From Bacteroides sp. OF04-15BH (lineage in GTDB: Bacteria; Bacteroidota; Bacteroidia; Bacteroidales; Bacteroidaceae), in NCBI RefSeq assembly GCF_003477995.1, contig NZ_QUEM01000032.1, forward strand, positions 1 through 42,488: DNA of 42,488 bases, in the 5' to 3' direction. The translations under genes and the position numbers were made by a program. Positions 16,198 through 23,655 of the stretch are shown piece after piece; position 1 is the stretch's first letter; each line of letters begins with the position of its first letter. The notes under the pieces were generated by a model, which saw only the letters and a list, made by a program, of their open reading frames with translations, was not told the DNA's origin and searched no databases.

Positions 16198-18207
16198 TTA
16201 TCTGCCGCTGAGGAGGTATTGCAGTTCGGGGTCGGACTGTATGCGCTGCAACTCATCAGCGACAATCTGCCGGACCTCGGCACGGATACGGTTGTAGTTA
16301 TCCTGGATCATCTCCTTCATGCGGTCGTTGCCGCCGGCATCGGTAAAGTCGGTGATGACGGGTATAGGCCGGTAAGCCTGTTCCTCACGCTTCACTTTCT
16401 CGGCATCGACCACAATCTCGCAATGGAAAATCTTCTGTTCGATACGCTCGTCATAGTTGTCGGCGACGGCTCCCACGAACATGCCCTGCGTGAGCGTGGA
16501 AATCTTGCTCGCCGGGATAAGACTCTCCATCTGCGTATTGATGGAAGTGGACTTGTCCTCGCGGTTGATGGTGATGCTCTGCCGCCTCTGGAGAATCTTG
16601 CCGAAACGCTCGGAGAGGGTCTTGGCGGTCTCGCCCACGACTTGACCGGAAAAGATGTTGCCGACGGTGTTCATGACCACGGCGGCCTCCTTGTCGCCGT
16701 AGTCACGCTTGAGCTGGGAAAAGTCCTGAAAACCCAGCAGGGTGGAAACCTTGTTGCTTCGGGCGGTGGCAATCAGGTTGTCCAGCCCCTTGAAGTAAAT
16801 CGTGGGCAGTTCGTCGATGATGATGGAGGACTTCAGCCTGCCCTTCCTGTTGACGAGCTTGACGATGCGCGAGTTGTACAGCCCCAACGCCGCCCCGTAG
16901 ATATTCTGGCGGTCGGGATTGTTGCCGACACATAGAATCTTCGGCTCGTCGGGATTGTTGATGTCGAGTGTGAACTCACTGTCGGACATGACCCAGTAGA
17001 GTTGCGGGGAAATCATGCGCGAGAGCGGAATCTTCGCCGAGGCTATCTGACCGGCGAGCTGTTCCATCGCCCCGCCCTGCCAGGCGTCCATGAACGGAGA
17101 AAGGTAGTTCTCCAGTTCGGGATAACTGGTGAGAATCGGGAACAGGTCCTCGTAACGGCGGTTGAGCAGCTCGATGGCATGGGGAAAGGTGCAGTATTTC
17201 CCGTCCTGATAGATACGGAGGAACCATATCACGGCGGCGAACAGGATAATCGGAGACTCGACAAAGAAGTCGCCCTGCTTCTGCACCCAGGTCTTGTTCA
17301 AATTGAGCATTATCGTGTAGGCACTCTCGTAAGCATCGGTGATGTCCTCCATGAAATCCGGATGGATGGGATTGCAGCGGTGCGAGCGCCGCGGGTCGTC
17401 GAAGTTGATGACGTAGAACTTCGGCCTGACCCTGTATGCGTCCATGTGGTTCAGCAGGTGGTTGTAGGCGATGGTGGAAAGGTCGCTGAACTTGAAGTCG
17501 TAGATGTACATCGCAAAGCCCTTCTCAATCTGCTGTTTGATAAAGCTGTTCACCACGGCATAGGACTTTCCGCTGCCCGACGTACCCAGTACGATAGTGG
17601 CACGGAACGGGTTTACCACATTGATATAGCCATTGTTCCACTTCTTCCTGTAGTAGAAACGTGTGGGCAGATTGACGGAATACCCGTTCTCCATGAGGCG
17701 GGTCTCCTGCATGAAACTCTCGTTCTCGACATTGAACACGTCTTCCATGAGGTTGGTACGCAAAAGACGGCTCATCCATGTGCCCGCCATGAGCAGGCAG
17801 ACATAGCCCGCCGCCATCGAAGCGGTGTAAAGACCCGCAACCGCCTCTACCGGAAGCGGCAGGGAGAGCACCCACCAGTTGCCGAAGAACAGCGCCAGCC
17901 CCGCGGCAAGTACCGCCCAGATCCGGCGCCAGGTGATTTTTTCCTCCTTGACACCCTTCGTGCCGAGGCACGAGAGCGCAAGCAGAAGAAGGGCAAAGAG
18001 CTTCGTGTAGAGAATGTGATGGAACAGTCCGGCGGTACGGTCGAAGTTCATCAGTACCCGGTCCACGACACCTATGCCGATGCCCCACAGCCTTACGGCT
18101 TCGTAACAATACCAGTAAAGGTGGATGACCACCAGAATAATGCTTACGGCACGGAGAAAATCCATGATTTTCGCCAGTGCCCTCAAATCGTCTTCCTGTT
18201 GTGACAT
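16198..18207 (-). CDS. mobC: MobC-type coupling protein (T4CP, VirD4/TraG family)
   Basis: The 669-residue ATPase has about four N-terminal membrane spans (residues 15-150), then a RecA-like motor with Walker A GTSGSGKS (208-215) and Walker B SIIIDE (Asp465-Glu466). It belongs to the VirD4 coupling proteins that link the relaxosome to the type IV secretion channel; in CTnDOT the corresponding gene is mobC. It is last in the mobA-mobB-mobC operon, 32 bases after mobB. The late FTDAGGNDRMKEM and acidic tail are probably contact regions for the relaxosome. Confidence 0.9.
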   Translation of the reverse strand: MSQQEDDLRALAKIMDFLRAVSIILVVIHLYWYCYEAVRLWGIGIGVVDRVLMNFDRTAGLFHHILYTKLFALLLLALSCLGTKGVKEEKITWRRIWAVLAAGLALFFGNWWVLSLPLPVEAVAGLYTASMAAGYVCLLMAGTWMSRLLRTNLMEDVFNVENESFMQETRLMENGYSVNLPTRFYYRKKWNNGYINVVNPFRATIVLGTSGSGKSYAVVNSFIKQQIEKGFAMYIYDFKFSDLSTIAYNHLLNHMDAYRVRPKFYVINFDDPRRSHRCNPIHPDFMEDITDAYESAYTIMLNLNKTWVQKQGDFFVESPIILFAAVIWFLRIYQDGKYCTFPHAIELLNRRYEDLFPILTSYPELENYLSPFMDAWQGGAMEQLAGQIASAKIPLSRMISPQLYWVMSDSEFTLDINNPDEPKILCVGNNPDRQNIYGAALGLYNSRIVKLVNRKGRLKSSIIIDELPTIYFKGLDNLIATARSNKVSTLLGFQDFSQLKRDYGDKEAAVVMNTVGNIFSGQVVGETAKTLSERFGKILQRRQSITINREDKSTSINTQMESLIPASKISTLTQGMFVGAVADNYDERIEQKIFHCEIVVDAEKVKREEQAYRPIPVITDFTDAGGNDRMKEMIQDNYNRIRAEVRQIVADELQRIQSDPELQYLLSGR

Positions 18208-18239
18208 AATCTGTTTCTGTTTTCAAGTGAATGACTGAA

Positions 18240-19511
18240 TTATAATCCCTGCCCCTTGCGGCGTTTTTTCTGCCTGCGCCTGAGGTCGCGCTCGAAGGCG
18301 GCTTCCTCGGCCTGTGCGCCCGAAGCATCGCCACCGAGCAAGCCCAAGCCGGAGGAATACCCCTCGTCGTATTCCACGGCGGGACGGGTGTCGGGCTGCT
18401 GCCCGTCCACGGCGATGGTGAACGGTATGGGCGGAGTGCCGGCATACGGCAGGGTGAAATGCTCCTGCAGGGCATTGGCGGAAAACTCCCTGCCCAAGCG
18501 CGAGCCGTTGAGCACACAGCCCGTGCGGTGGTCAATGAAGGTCGCCCCGTAGATGCGCCCTTCGTCGGTATGGCGGAACACCACATCCACACCTTTCGCT
18601 TTGAGCAGGGCGACAAACTCCTCGCGGCGGTATGTCCGGGCGAGCGCGGCGGCGACGGTCTTACGGGTTATCTCCGCCAGACGTTTATCCCGAATTTGTC
18701 CTTTGGAAAATTCAAACCTGCGCTGCACGGCTTCGTAGCCGACAGACTTGCCGATGCGGGAAGCCTTGAAGGGAGTGCCGGTCCTGTTGCCGGAATCGCC
18801 GGTGGCGGACGGGTTGTTGAACGATAGCGAAAAATAGACCAGCCCGTGGTACTCGCGCCCGTTCACGATGCCGTGGGCTTCCTCCACGGTGACGTTGTAG
18901 AGCGAGAGAAGGGCACGATATTCGCCCATTGTCTGGAACCTGTAGCCTGCCATGACAGCCTTGACGACATTCGATACCTGCCGCCTGACGTCGCCCTGCG
19001 AGGTGTCCACCGGGCGGAGCGGATTGTCGGTACGGTGCTGCCGGCGGTCTGCCGGGTGCAGCCCGTATTTCTTTTCCAGCTCGGAGGTGATGCGCCTGCT
19101 GCGGCGGTGGATGAAATCGCGGTTGAGCCGTCGTCCCTGCTCGTCCACATTGACGGAGACGATATGCAGGTGGTGGCGGCTGATGTCCTCGTGTTTGAAG
19201 ACAAGGTAAGGCTGGTCGCCGTAGCCCAGCCTGTCGAGATACTCGCGTGCGAGCTGTTCCAGCTCCACGTCGGTCAGGCGGTCGTCGGGGTGCGGATTGA
19301 GGGAAATATGGATGACCTTATTCCGAGTGCGCACCTGCTCCGGCATGAAGCGCATGAAGTCCTGCTCGGCACGGGCTATGTCCACATGTCCGCTGCCGTC
19401 GTCGAAAATCCGGTTTACGGCAAGGAGCCTGCCTTCGCCTTCGTTCACCTTCTGCCCGTTGTAGGCAAGCGCACCGTACAGTGACGTGCCTACGGTAATT
19501 TTCGCTATCAT
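18240..19511 (-). CDS. mobB: MobB relaxase
   Basis: The 423-residue protein is a MobP-like relaxase. The N-terminus carries candidate catalytic tyrosines (Tyr12 and Tyr17 in TSLYGALAY), the HISLNPHPDD segment at 68-77, and the metal-binding histidine motif HEDISRHHLHIV (His107, 113, 114, 116). Relaxases cut one strand at oriT and stay bound to its 5' end. The start overlaps the mobA stop by 4 bases (ATGA). The C-terminal third is rich in Arg and Glu, fitting DNA and coupling-protein contacts. Confidence 0.92.
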   Translation of the reverse strand: MIAKITVGTSLYGALAYNGQKVNEGEGRLLAVNRIFDDGSGHVDIARAEQDFMRFMPEQVRTRNKVIHISLNPHPDDRLTDVELEQLAREYLDRLGYGDQPYLVFKHEDISRHHLHIVSVNVDEQGRRLNRDFIHRRSRRITSELEKKYGLHPADRRQHRTDNPLRPVDTSQGDVRRQVSNVVKAVMAGYRFQTMGEYRALLSLYNVTVEEAHGIVNGREYHGLVYFSLSFNNPSATGDSGNRTGTPFKASRIGKSVGYEAVQRRFEFSKGQIRDKRLAEITRKTVAAALARTYRREEFVALLKAKGVDVVFRHTDEGRIYGATFIDHRTGCVLNGSRLGREFSANALQEHFTLPYAGTPPIPFTIAVDGQQPDTRPAVEYDEGYSSGLGLLGGDASGAQAEEAAFERDLRRRQKKRRKGQGL

Positions 19512-19960
19512 GACTTTTCCTCCTTTTCCGACAGCTTCTGCCAGAACTCACGTGACAGTTCCATGACCTGCTGCGTCAGGGCGGCCAACTCCCCGGTACA
19601 CTTCTCCAGACGGTAGAGCAATGCCATCGCCTTCTTCTCCGAAAAATGACAGCGCAGCTCCCTGACCACCTGGTTGTAGTTGTTGCCTACCATGCGGTAC
19701 TGCGCATGGAAAGCGGAGAGCTTCGTACAGTAATCCAGCAGCGTCCTGTCCGTGACCAGTACCCGGAAGGGCTGCCTGAAAAAGTGCGCTTTGAGAAACA
19801 CCGCCCTTGCATATACGCCGGACTTCTCGTGCATGGAGAGGAACTTCAGCCATTCCTCATTGTCGAAACGCACCATCACGCAGTGCGACTTGCGGCTTTC
19901 CTTGGGATGCCGCCCCCATTTGGAGCCTTCCGCTCCGTTTCCTTTACCATTTCTGTTCAT
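19508..19960 (-). CDS. mobA: MobA relaxosome accessory protein
   Basis: The 150-residue protein has a basic, glycine-rich N-terminus and a ribbon-helix-helix-like segment (CVMVRFDNEEWLKFLSMHEK, about residues 28-47), like small DNA-binding proteins that help relaxases at oriT. The start at 19960 is preferred to the long upstream frame from 20074 because it matches the CTnDOT MobA size and because a shared AACCACTAAATCC motif sits exactly 9 bases before it, as at traI and traN. It leads the mob operon and faces the probable oriT region. Confidence 0.85.
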   Translation of the reverse strand: MNRNGKGNGAEGSKWGRHPKESRKSHCVMVRFDNEEWLKFLSMHEKSGVYARAVFLKAHFFRQPFRVLVTDRTLLDYCTKLSAFHAQYRMVGNNYNQVVRELRCHFSEKKAMALLYRLEKCTGELAALTQQVMELSREFWQKLSEKEEKS

Positions 19961-19969
19961 CTTACATAA

Positions 19970-19982
19970 GGATTTAGTGGTT
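19970..19982 (-). promoter_or_regulatory. AACCACTAAATCC leader motif before mobA
   Basis: A 13-base motif on the minus strand ends 9 bases before the mobA start. Identical copies with the same spacing precede traI (27418) and traN (31478). Confidence 0.6.
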
Positions 19983-20107
19983 TGTATAAAAATGTGCCGG
20001 ACGGCAGCATCCGCAGACACGGCGCAGCCGGGAGACAGGCTTCCCGACTCCGGAGAGGAAGCCCCTCCCCGCATGGGGCAAGGTCGTTTCCGGGAGTAAC
20101 CGGAAAC

Positions 20108-20227
20108 CCTTTGAGTTACTCAAAGGACACCTTGCTATTAGCGGTTGCTAATAAGAATCCGTCCGCGACGGATTGGAAAGCTAACCTGCCATCACCCACG
20201 GGACAGGGTACCGGCCAACCGGTACCC
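20108..20227. other. oriT: Candidate oriT: row of four hairpins upstream of mobA
   Basis: Four closely spaced inverted repeats lie between the diverging mobA and traA: 20108-20126 (8-base arms, loop TTA), 20137-20152 (6-base arms), 20157-20173 (7-base arms) and 20206-20227 (9-base arms around CCAA). Position next to mobA and density of dyads fit oriT as in CTnDOT. The nick site cannot be read from sequence. Confidence 0.55.
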
Positions 20228-20431
20228 CGGAGCTGCCCAAAAGAGAAAACGGAAGCCCGGCATACACCAGAGGCGTCAGTCTGCCGTCGTGGGTGCAAAG
20301 TTAGGGTACGGGACAGAGCCGCGGAACCGCCGGAAAAAGCCACAGACTTCCACATCGGTGCCAAATGCTGCCACGAAGACCCGAAGTGATACAGATACGG
20401 GAAAATGCCCCTTCCTTTGCGGACAGGAAAA

Positions 20432-20596
20432 CCGGCACGCCCACCAGCCGGCACGCCGCATTGTCCGCCACACTGCCAGTATGCCTGCCTGCCGGCACGC
20501 AGGCATACCGGCGGGAACACGGACAGGCAGACCGGGGAACCGGCACGCCGGCAATGGTACACACAGGCTGACGGGCATGGAGACAGCCCGGCGTGC
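20432..20596. repeat. Iterated CCGGCACGC repeats with dyads upstream of traA
   Basis: CCGGCACGC occurs at 20432, 20448, 20492 and 20540. GTATGCCTGC/GCAGGCATAC (20479-20488 with 20499-20508) and GCACGCCGG/CCGGCGTGC (20543-20551 with 20588-20596) form stems. The stretch 20228-20699 contains no convincing gene. It may be a binding array for a partition-type or transfer protein, or a folded traA leader. Confidence 0.5.
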
Positions 20597-20699
20597 GCAA
20601 GGGCCGGCATCCCGGCCGCCAAGCGGACACGCCAGTGCGGAGGCAGGGACGCCTGCCGGGAAAACAAACTGATGTATAACGAACAAAAGACAAGGAAGC

Positions 20700-21461
20700 A
20701 TGAAGAAAGAACCCCTGTTCATCGCCTTCTCCACCCAGAAGGGAGGAGCCGGCAAAACGACACTCACCGTGCTGATGGCGAGTTACCTGTATTATGTGAA
20801 GGGATACGACGTGGCAGTCGTGGACTGCGACTATCCCCAGTTCAGCCTGAAGGACATGCGCGAGCGTGACCTGAAGAACATCGAACGCAACCCGCACCTG
20901 CGCAGGGCTGCCTACGAGCAGTTCAAACGCCTGGGCAAACGTGCGTACCCGATAGTCGGGAGCCGTCCGGACCATGCGGTGGAAGCGGCAAGGCCGTTTG
21001 TGGAATCGGAGACACCGCCCGACTTTGTATTCTTCGACCTGACGGGTACGGTAAACAACATGGGACTGATAAAGACGGTGGCGACGATGGACTACATATT
21101 CTGTCCCATAGCCGCCGACCGCTTTATCATGGAAAGCTCGCTGAAATATGCGGGCATACTGAACGACACGCTGGTGACGACGGGAAAGTCGAACATAAAG
21201 GGCATCCGCCTGCTGTGGAACATGGTGGACCGGCGCGAGAAGACCGACCTGTACGACATCTACGAGAAGGTAATCGCCGGAATGGGGCTTGAGGTGCTGA
21301 AGACGAGCCTGCCGGACAGCAAGCGTTTCCGCAAGGAAGGTGCCGAGGAAGGCGACCGCCCGCTGTTCCGCTCGACGCTGCTGCCTCCGGACAGGACACT
21401 GGCAAAGGGCAGCGGCATAGACGCACTGGCGGAAGAGATACTGGAAATAGTAAACCGCTGA
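20700..21461 (+). CDS. traA: TraA, ParA-family ATPase
   Basis: The 253-residue protein has the deviant Walker A of ParA/MinD ATPases (KGGAGKTT, about residues 15-22) and the switch region DFVFFDLTG (about 108-116). It is the first gene of the transfer operon, as in CTnDOT, where it is TraA. Its role is probably to position the element or the transfer machinery in the cell. It is followed after 4 bases by the DUF3408 gene, which may act as its partner. Confidence 0.9.
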   Translation: MKKEPLFIAFSTQKGGAGKTTLTVLMASYLYYVKGYDVAVVDCDYPQFSLKDMRERDLKNIERNPHLRRAAYEQFKRLGKRAYPIVGSRPDHAVEAARPFVESETPPDFVFFDLTGTVNNMGLIKTVATMDYIFCPIAADRFIMESSLKYAGILNDTLVTTGKSNIKGIRLLWNMVDRREKTDLYDIYEKVIAGMGLEVLKTSLPDSKRFRKEGAEEGDRPLFRSTLLPPDRTLAKGSGIDALAEEILEIVNR

Positions 21462-21465
21462 ACGG

Positions 21466-21876
21466 ATGGCAAAGAAACTCGATGTCGATATTGATCCCGG
21501 CAAGTTTCTGGACTCGTTCCGTCCGGAGATGCCCGCGTCCGCCCCCGAGGTGGAGGACAAGGCAGAAGCAAATGCAGGCGGAAAACCCGCAGCAGAGAGG
21601 ACAAAGGCTCCACAGAAGACCCCAAGGACCGGAAAGGGAAAGGAAGAGGAATATCTGGAACGCTTCCTGAACGCCCCGAAAATTCCGGTATGCTCCGGCA
21701 AGACAGCCTATATACGCAAGAGCTACCACGAGCGGATACAGCGCATCGTGCAGGTTATCGGCAAGAACGGGCTTACCCTGTCGGTCTATGTGGACCGCGT
21801 ACTGGAAGAGCACTTCCGCGAGTATGAGGAAGTAATACGCAAGCTCTACAAAAAGAGCTATGAGGACATTTACTGA
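21466..21876 (+). CDS. DUF3408 conjugal transfer protein (TraB/TraC-like)
   Basis: The 136-residue protein has a low-complexity Ala/Glu/Lys N-terminal half and a conserved C-terminal half (YIRKSYHERIQRIVQVIGKN and the following helix) typical of DUF3408 proteins of Bacteroides ICEs. The C-terminal part resembles a ribbon-helix-helix DNA-binding unit. Together with the ParA-like TraA it may form a ParA/ParB-like pair. Whether it is TraB or TraC of CTnDOT cannot be settled by eye. Confidence 0.8.
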   Translation: MAKKLDVDIDPGKFLDSFRPEMPASAPEVEDKAEANAGGKPAAERTKAPQKTPRTGKGKEEEYLERFLNAPKIPVCSGKTAYIRKSYHERIQRIVQVIGKNGLTLSVYVDRVLEEHFREYEEVIRKLYKKSYEDIY

Positions 21877-21905
21877 TTATTCATCCAAAAAGAAAGGAAA
21901 AGACA

Positions 21906-22094
21906 ATGGGAAGATTTTTCAAGACAGACAGGAAAAAGGAGACACACGGCAGGTTCACGCTCCCCGTGCGTGCCCTGGCCGGTGACGGCAGCACCACAGG
22001 CGGACAGAGAGGGAACATACCGGAAGAACACCCGCAGACATCCGGGGACGGGACCGCCTCCCTGATGTGCCGGGAAAAACCGCAACCGCTTTAG
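21906..22094 (+). CDS. Small hypothetical protein in the tra operon
   Basis: This 62-residue frame (MGRFFKTDRKKETHGRF...) starts 29 bases after the DUF3408 gene and ends 3 bases before the next start. Its spacing fits a genuine operon gene. No domain, signal or membrane segment is seen; the GC-rich composition means it could also be chance. Confidence 0.45.
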   Translation: MGRFFKTDRKKETHGRFTLPVRALAGDGSTTGGQRGNIPEEHPQTSGDGTASLMCREKPQPL

Positions 22095-22097
22095 CCT

Positions 22098-22796
22098 ATG
22101 GCGACGCTGCTGATAGTGCTGCTGATGGCCTTCAACATGTGGATGGTCATCTACCTGACCTGGGAACGCAGAACGGGAGACACAACCCGAGAGAAGAACG
22201 GAAAGGACGGCGGGAACAGGACGGCGGCTTCCGAGATCGTGGGCAGAAGCCGCTTCAGGATGCCGGAAACGAAGCCACAGACTGCCATACCTGCGCCAAA
22301 TGCCGCCACGGAAATACGAAGCGAAGAGGTGGACGAGAAGGACGTTACCTTTGCCGACGAAGCACAGGAGGACGGCACGGACGCACACCGCCGCCGGATA
22401 CCGGACGAGGAGCTGGACGAGGTGTTTACGGACAGACGGGTGTCGGACATAGCCGGATATGACGGGGACGAAGAGCCGGATGCGGAACCGGATACTGCCG
22501 AAGGGTTCACGTTTGAGGACATCGACCTCGCCGTACGCACGGTGAAGAAAGCGGACGCCACGGGAGATGAACGGCGCCATGCAGGAATGGTATTCTGCGA
22601 AATGAAGGGCAACGAGCTGTTTGCCCTGATAGAACGCAGCTCGGAGGCGACACGCAGGAGACTGGACGAACTGATGGACTACTATCTGGACTCCGTAACG
22701 GTTGTACAAGCTGCTCCCGTCCGGGCAACAGTACGGAAAGAAGTTCCTGCCGTACCGGACAACTTTGAGGATTTCAATATCCGCGACTATGTATAA
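22098..22796 (+). CDS. traD: TraD-like DUF4122 conjugal transfer protein
   Basis: The 232-residue protein has one N-terminal membrane helix (about 3-21), a long acidic and disordered middle (about 70-140), and a conserved C-terminal domain (HAGMVFCEMKGNELFALI onwards) as in DUF4122 proteins placed at the traD position. It would be anchored in the inner membrane with its bulk cytoplasmic. Its function in transfer is unknown. The TraD name rests on gene order before the DUF4134 gene. Confidence 0.7.
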   Translation: MATLLIVLLMAFNMWMVIYLTWERRTGDTTREKNGKDGGNRTAASEIVGRSRFRMPETKPQTAIPAPNAATEIRSEEVDEKDVTFADEAQEDGTDAHRRRIPDEELDEVFTDRRVSDIAGYDGDEEPDAEPDTAEGFTFEDIDLAVRTVKKADATGDERRHAGMVFCEMKGNELFALIERSSEATRRRLDELMDYYLDSVTVVQAAPVRATVRKEVPAVPDNFEDFNIRDYV

Positions 22797-22974
22797 CACT
22801 GTAAAAAACGTAACGAAGATGCGAAAAAAGAAAATTGACTACGGCTGAAATCCCGGCCAGCCACCGGACCGCTAAATCCAGAAGCCGGCTTTATCCGAAG
22901 CCGCAAAAATTAAAGAAAAGTATCAACCGCCGAAGGGAATATCCCGCCCGGAGGCATAAAAACAAGAAAAGATT
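22797..22974. other. Noncoding gap before traE
   Basis: The gap holds a perfect palindrome AAGCCGGCTT (22882-22891) and a diverged copy of the AACCACTAAATCC motif (GACCGCTAAATCC, 22867-22879), here not placed before a start codon. No gene is supported. Confidence 0.4.
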
Positions 22975-23286
22975 ATGACAGAAACATCGAAGAAAAAACA
23001 AATCATTCTGGCAGTCCTTCTGACGGCTGCAAACATTTCCGCCTTTGCACAGGGCAACGGCATGGCGGGCATCACGGAGGCAACCAATCTTGTGACCTCA
23101 TATTTCGACCCGGCGACAAAGCTCATCTATGCCATCGGCGCGGTAGTGGGACTCATAGGAGGCATCAAGGTCTATGGCAAGTTCTCGTCCGGTGATCCGG
23201 ACACGAGCAAGACTGCCGCAAGCTGGTTCGGAGCCTGTATCTTCCTGATTGTAAGCGCAACCATCCTGCGCTCGTTCTTCCTCTAA
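22975..23286 (+). CDS. traE: TraE, DUF4134 VirB2-like protein
   Basis: The 103-residue protein has a signal peptide (cleavage probably after SAFAQ near residue 26) and two hydrophobic helices (about 48-66 and 82-101). This is the layout of VirB2-type pilins and matches DUF4134/TraE of Bacteroides ICEs. It probably forms the conjugative pilus or a channel lining. It is the first of the structural genes traE-traF-traG. Confidence 0.88.
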   Translation: MTETSKKKQIILAVLLTAANISAFAQGNGMAGITEATNLVTSYFDPATKLIYAIGAVVGLIGGIKVYGKFSSGDPDTSKTAASWFGACIFLIVSATILRSFFL

Positions 23287-23322
23287 ACAGGCATTTCCAT
23301 TATAAAATAAGATAAAAGGACA

Positions 23323-23655
23323 ATGGCTGAATACCCGGTAAACAAGGGCATCGGTCGTCCGGTGGAGTTCAAGGGGCTGAAGGCGCAGTACCTGTTCGTG
23401 TTTGCGGGCGGGCTGCTTGCCGCCTTCCTCTTGTTTGTCATCCTGTACATGGCGGGCGTGAGCCAGTGGGTCTGCATCGGCCTGGGAGTCACGGCGGCTT
23501 CCGCCGTGGTATGGCTCACGTTCCGGCTGAACGCGAAGTACGGCCAGCACGGACTGATGAAGCTGGGCGCAGCACGGATGCGCCCGCGCTACCTGCTCCA
23601 CCGCAGACGGGTGTCCCATCTGTTGAGACGAAAAAGGAAAGGAAGGAAAGAATGA
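23323..23655 (+). CDS. traF: TraF, DUF4133 VirB3-like membrane protein
   Basis: The 110-residue protein has two adjacent membrane helices (about 22-44 and 46-66) followed by a very basic tail. This matches DUF4133/TraF, thought to act like VirB3 in the inner membrane next to the VirB4 ATPase. The stop overlaps the traG start (ATGA), so the two are translationally coupled. Confidence 0.88.
   Translation: MAEYPVNKGIGRPVEFKGLKAQYLFVFAGGLLAAFLLFVILYMAGVSQWVCIGLGVTAASAVVWLTFRLNAKYGQHGLMKLGAARMRPRYLLHRRRVSHLLRRKRKGRKE

Noticed and set aside
23466..23651. Longer N-terminus for TraG
   Set aside because: It lies inside traF in another frame; the ATGA overlap at 23652 gives the normal family start.
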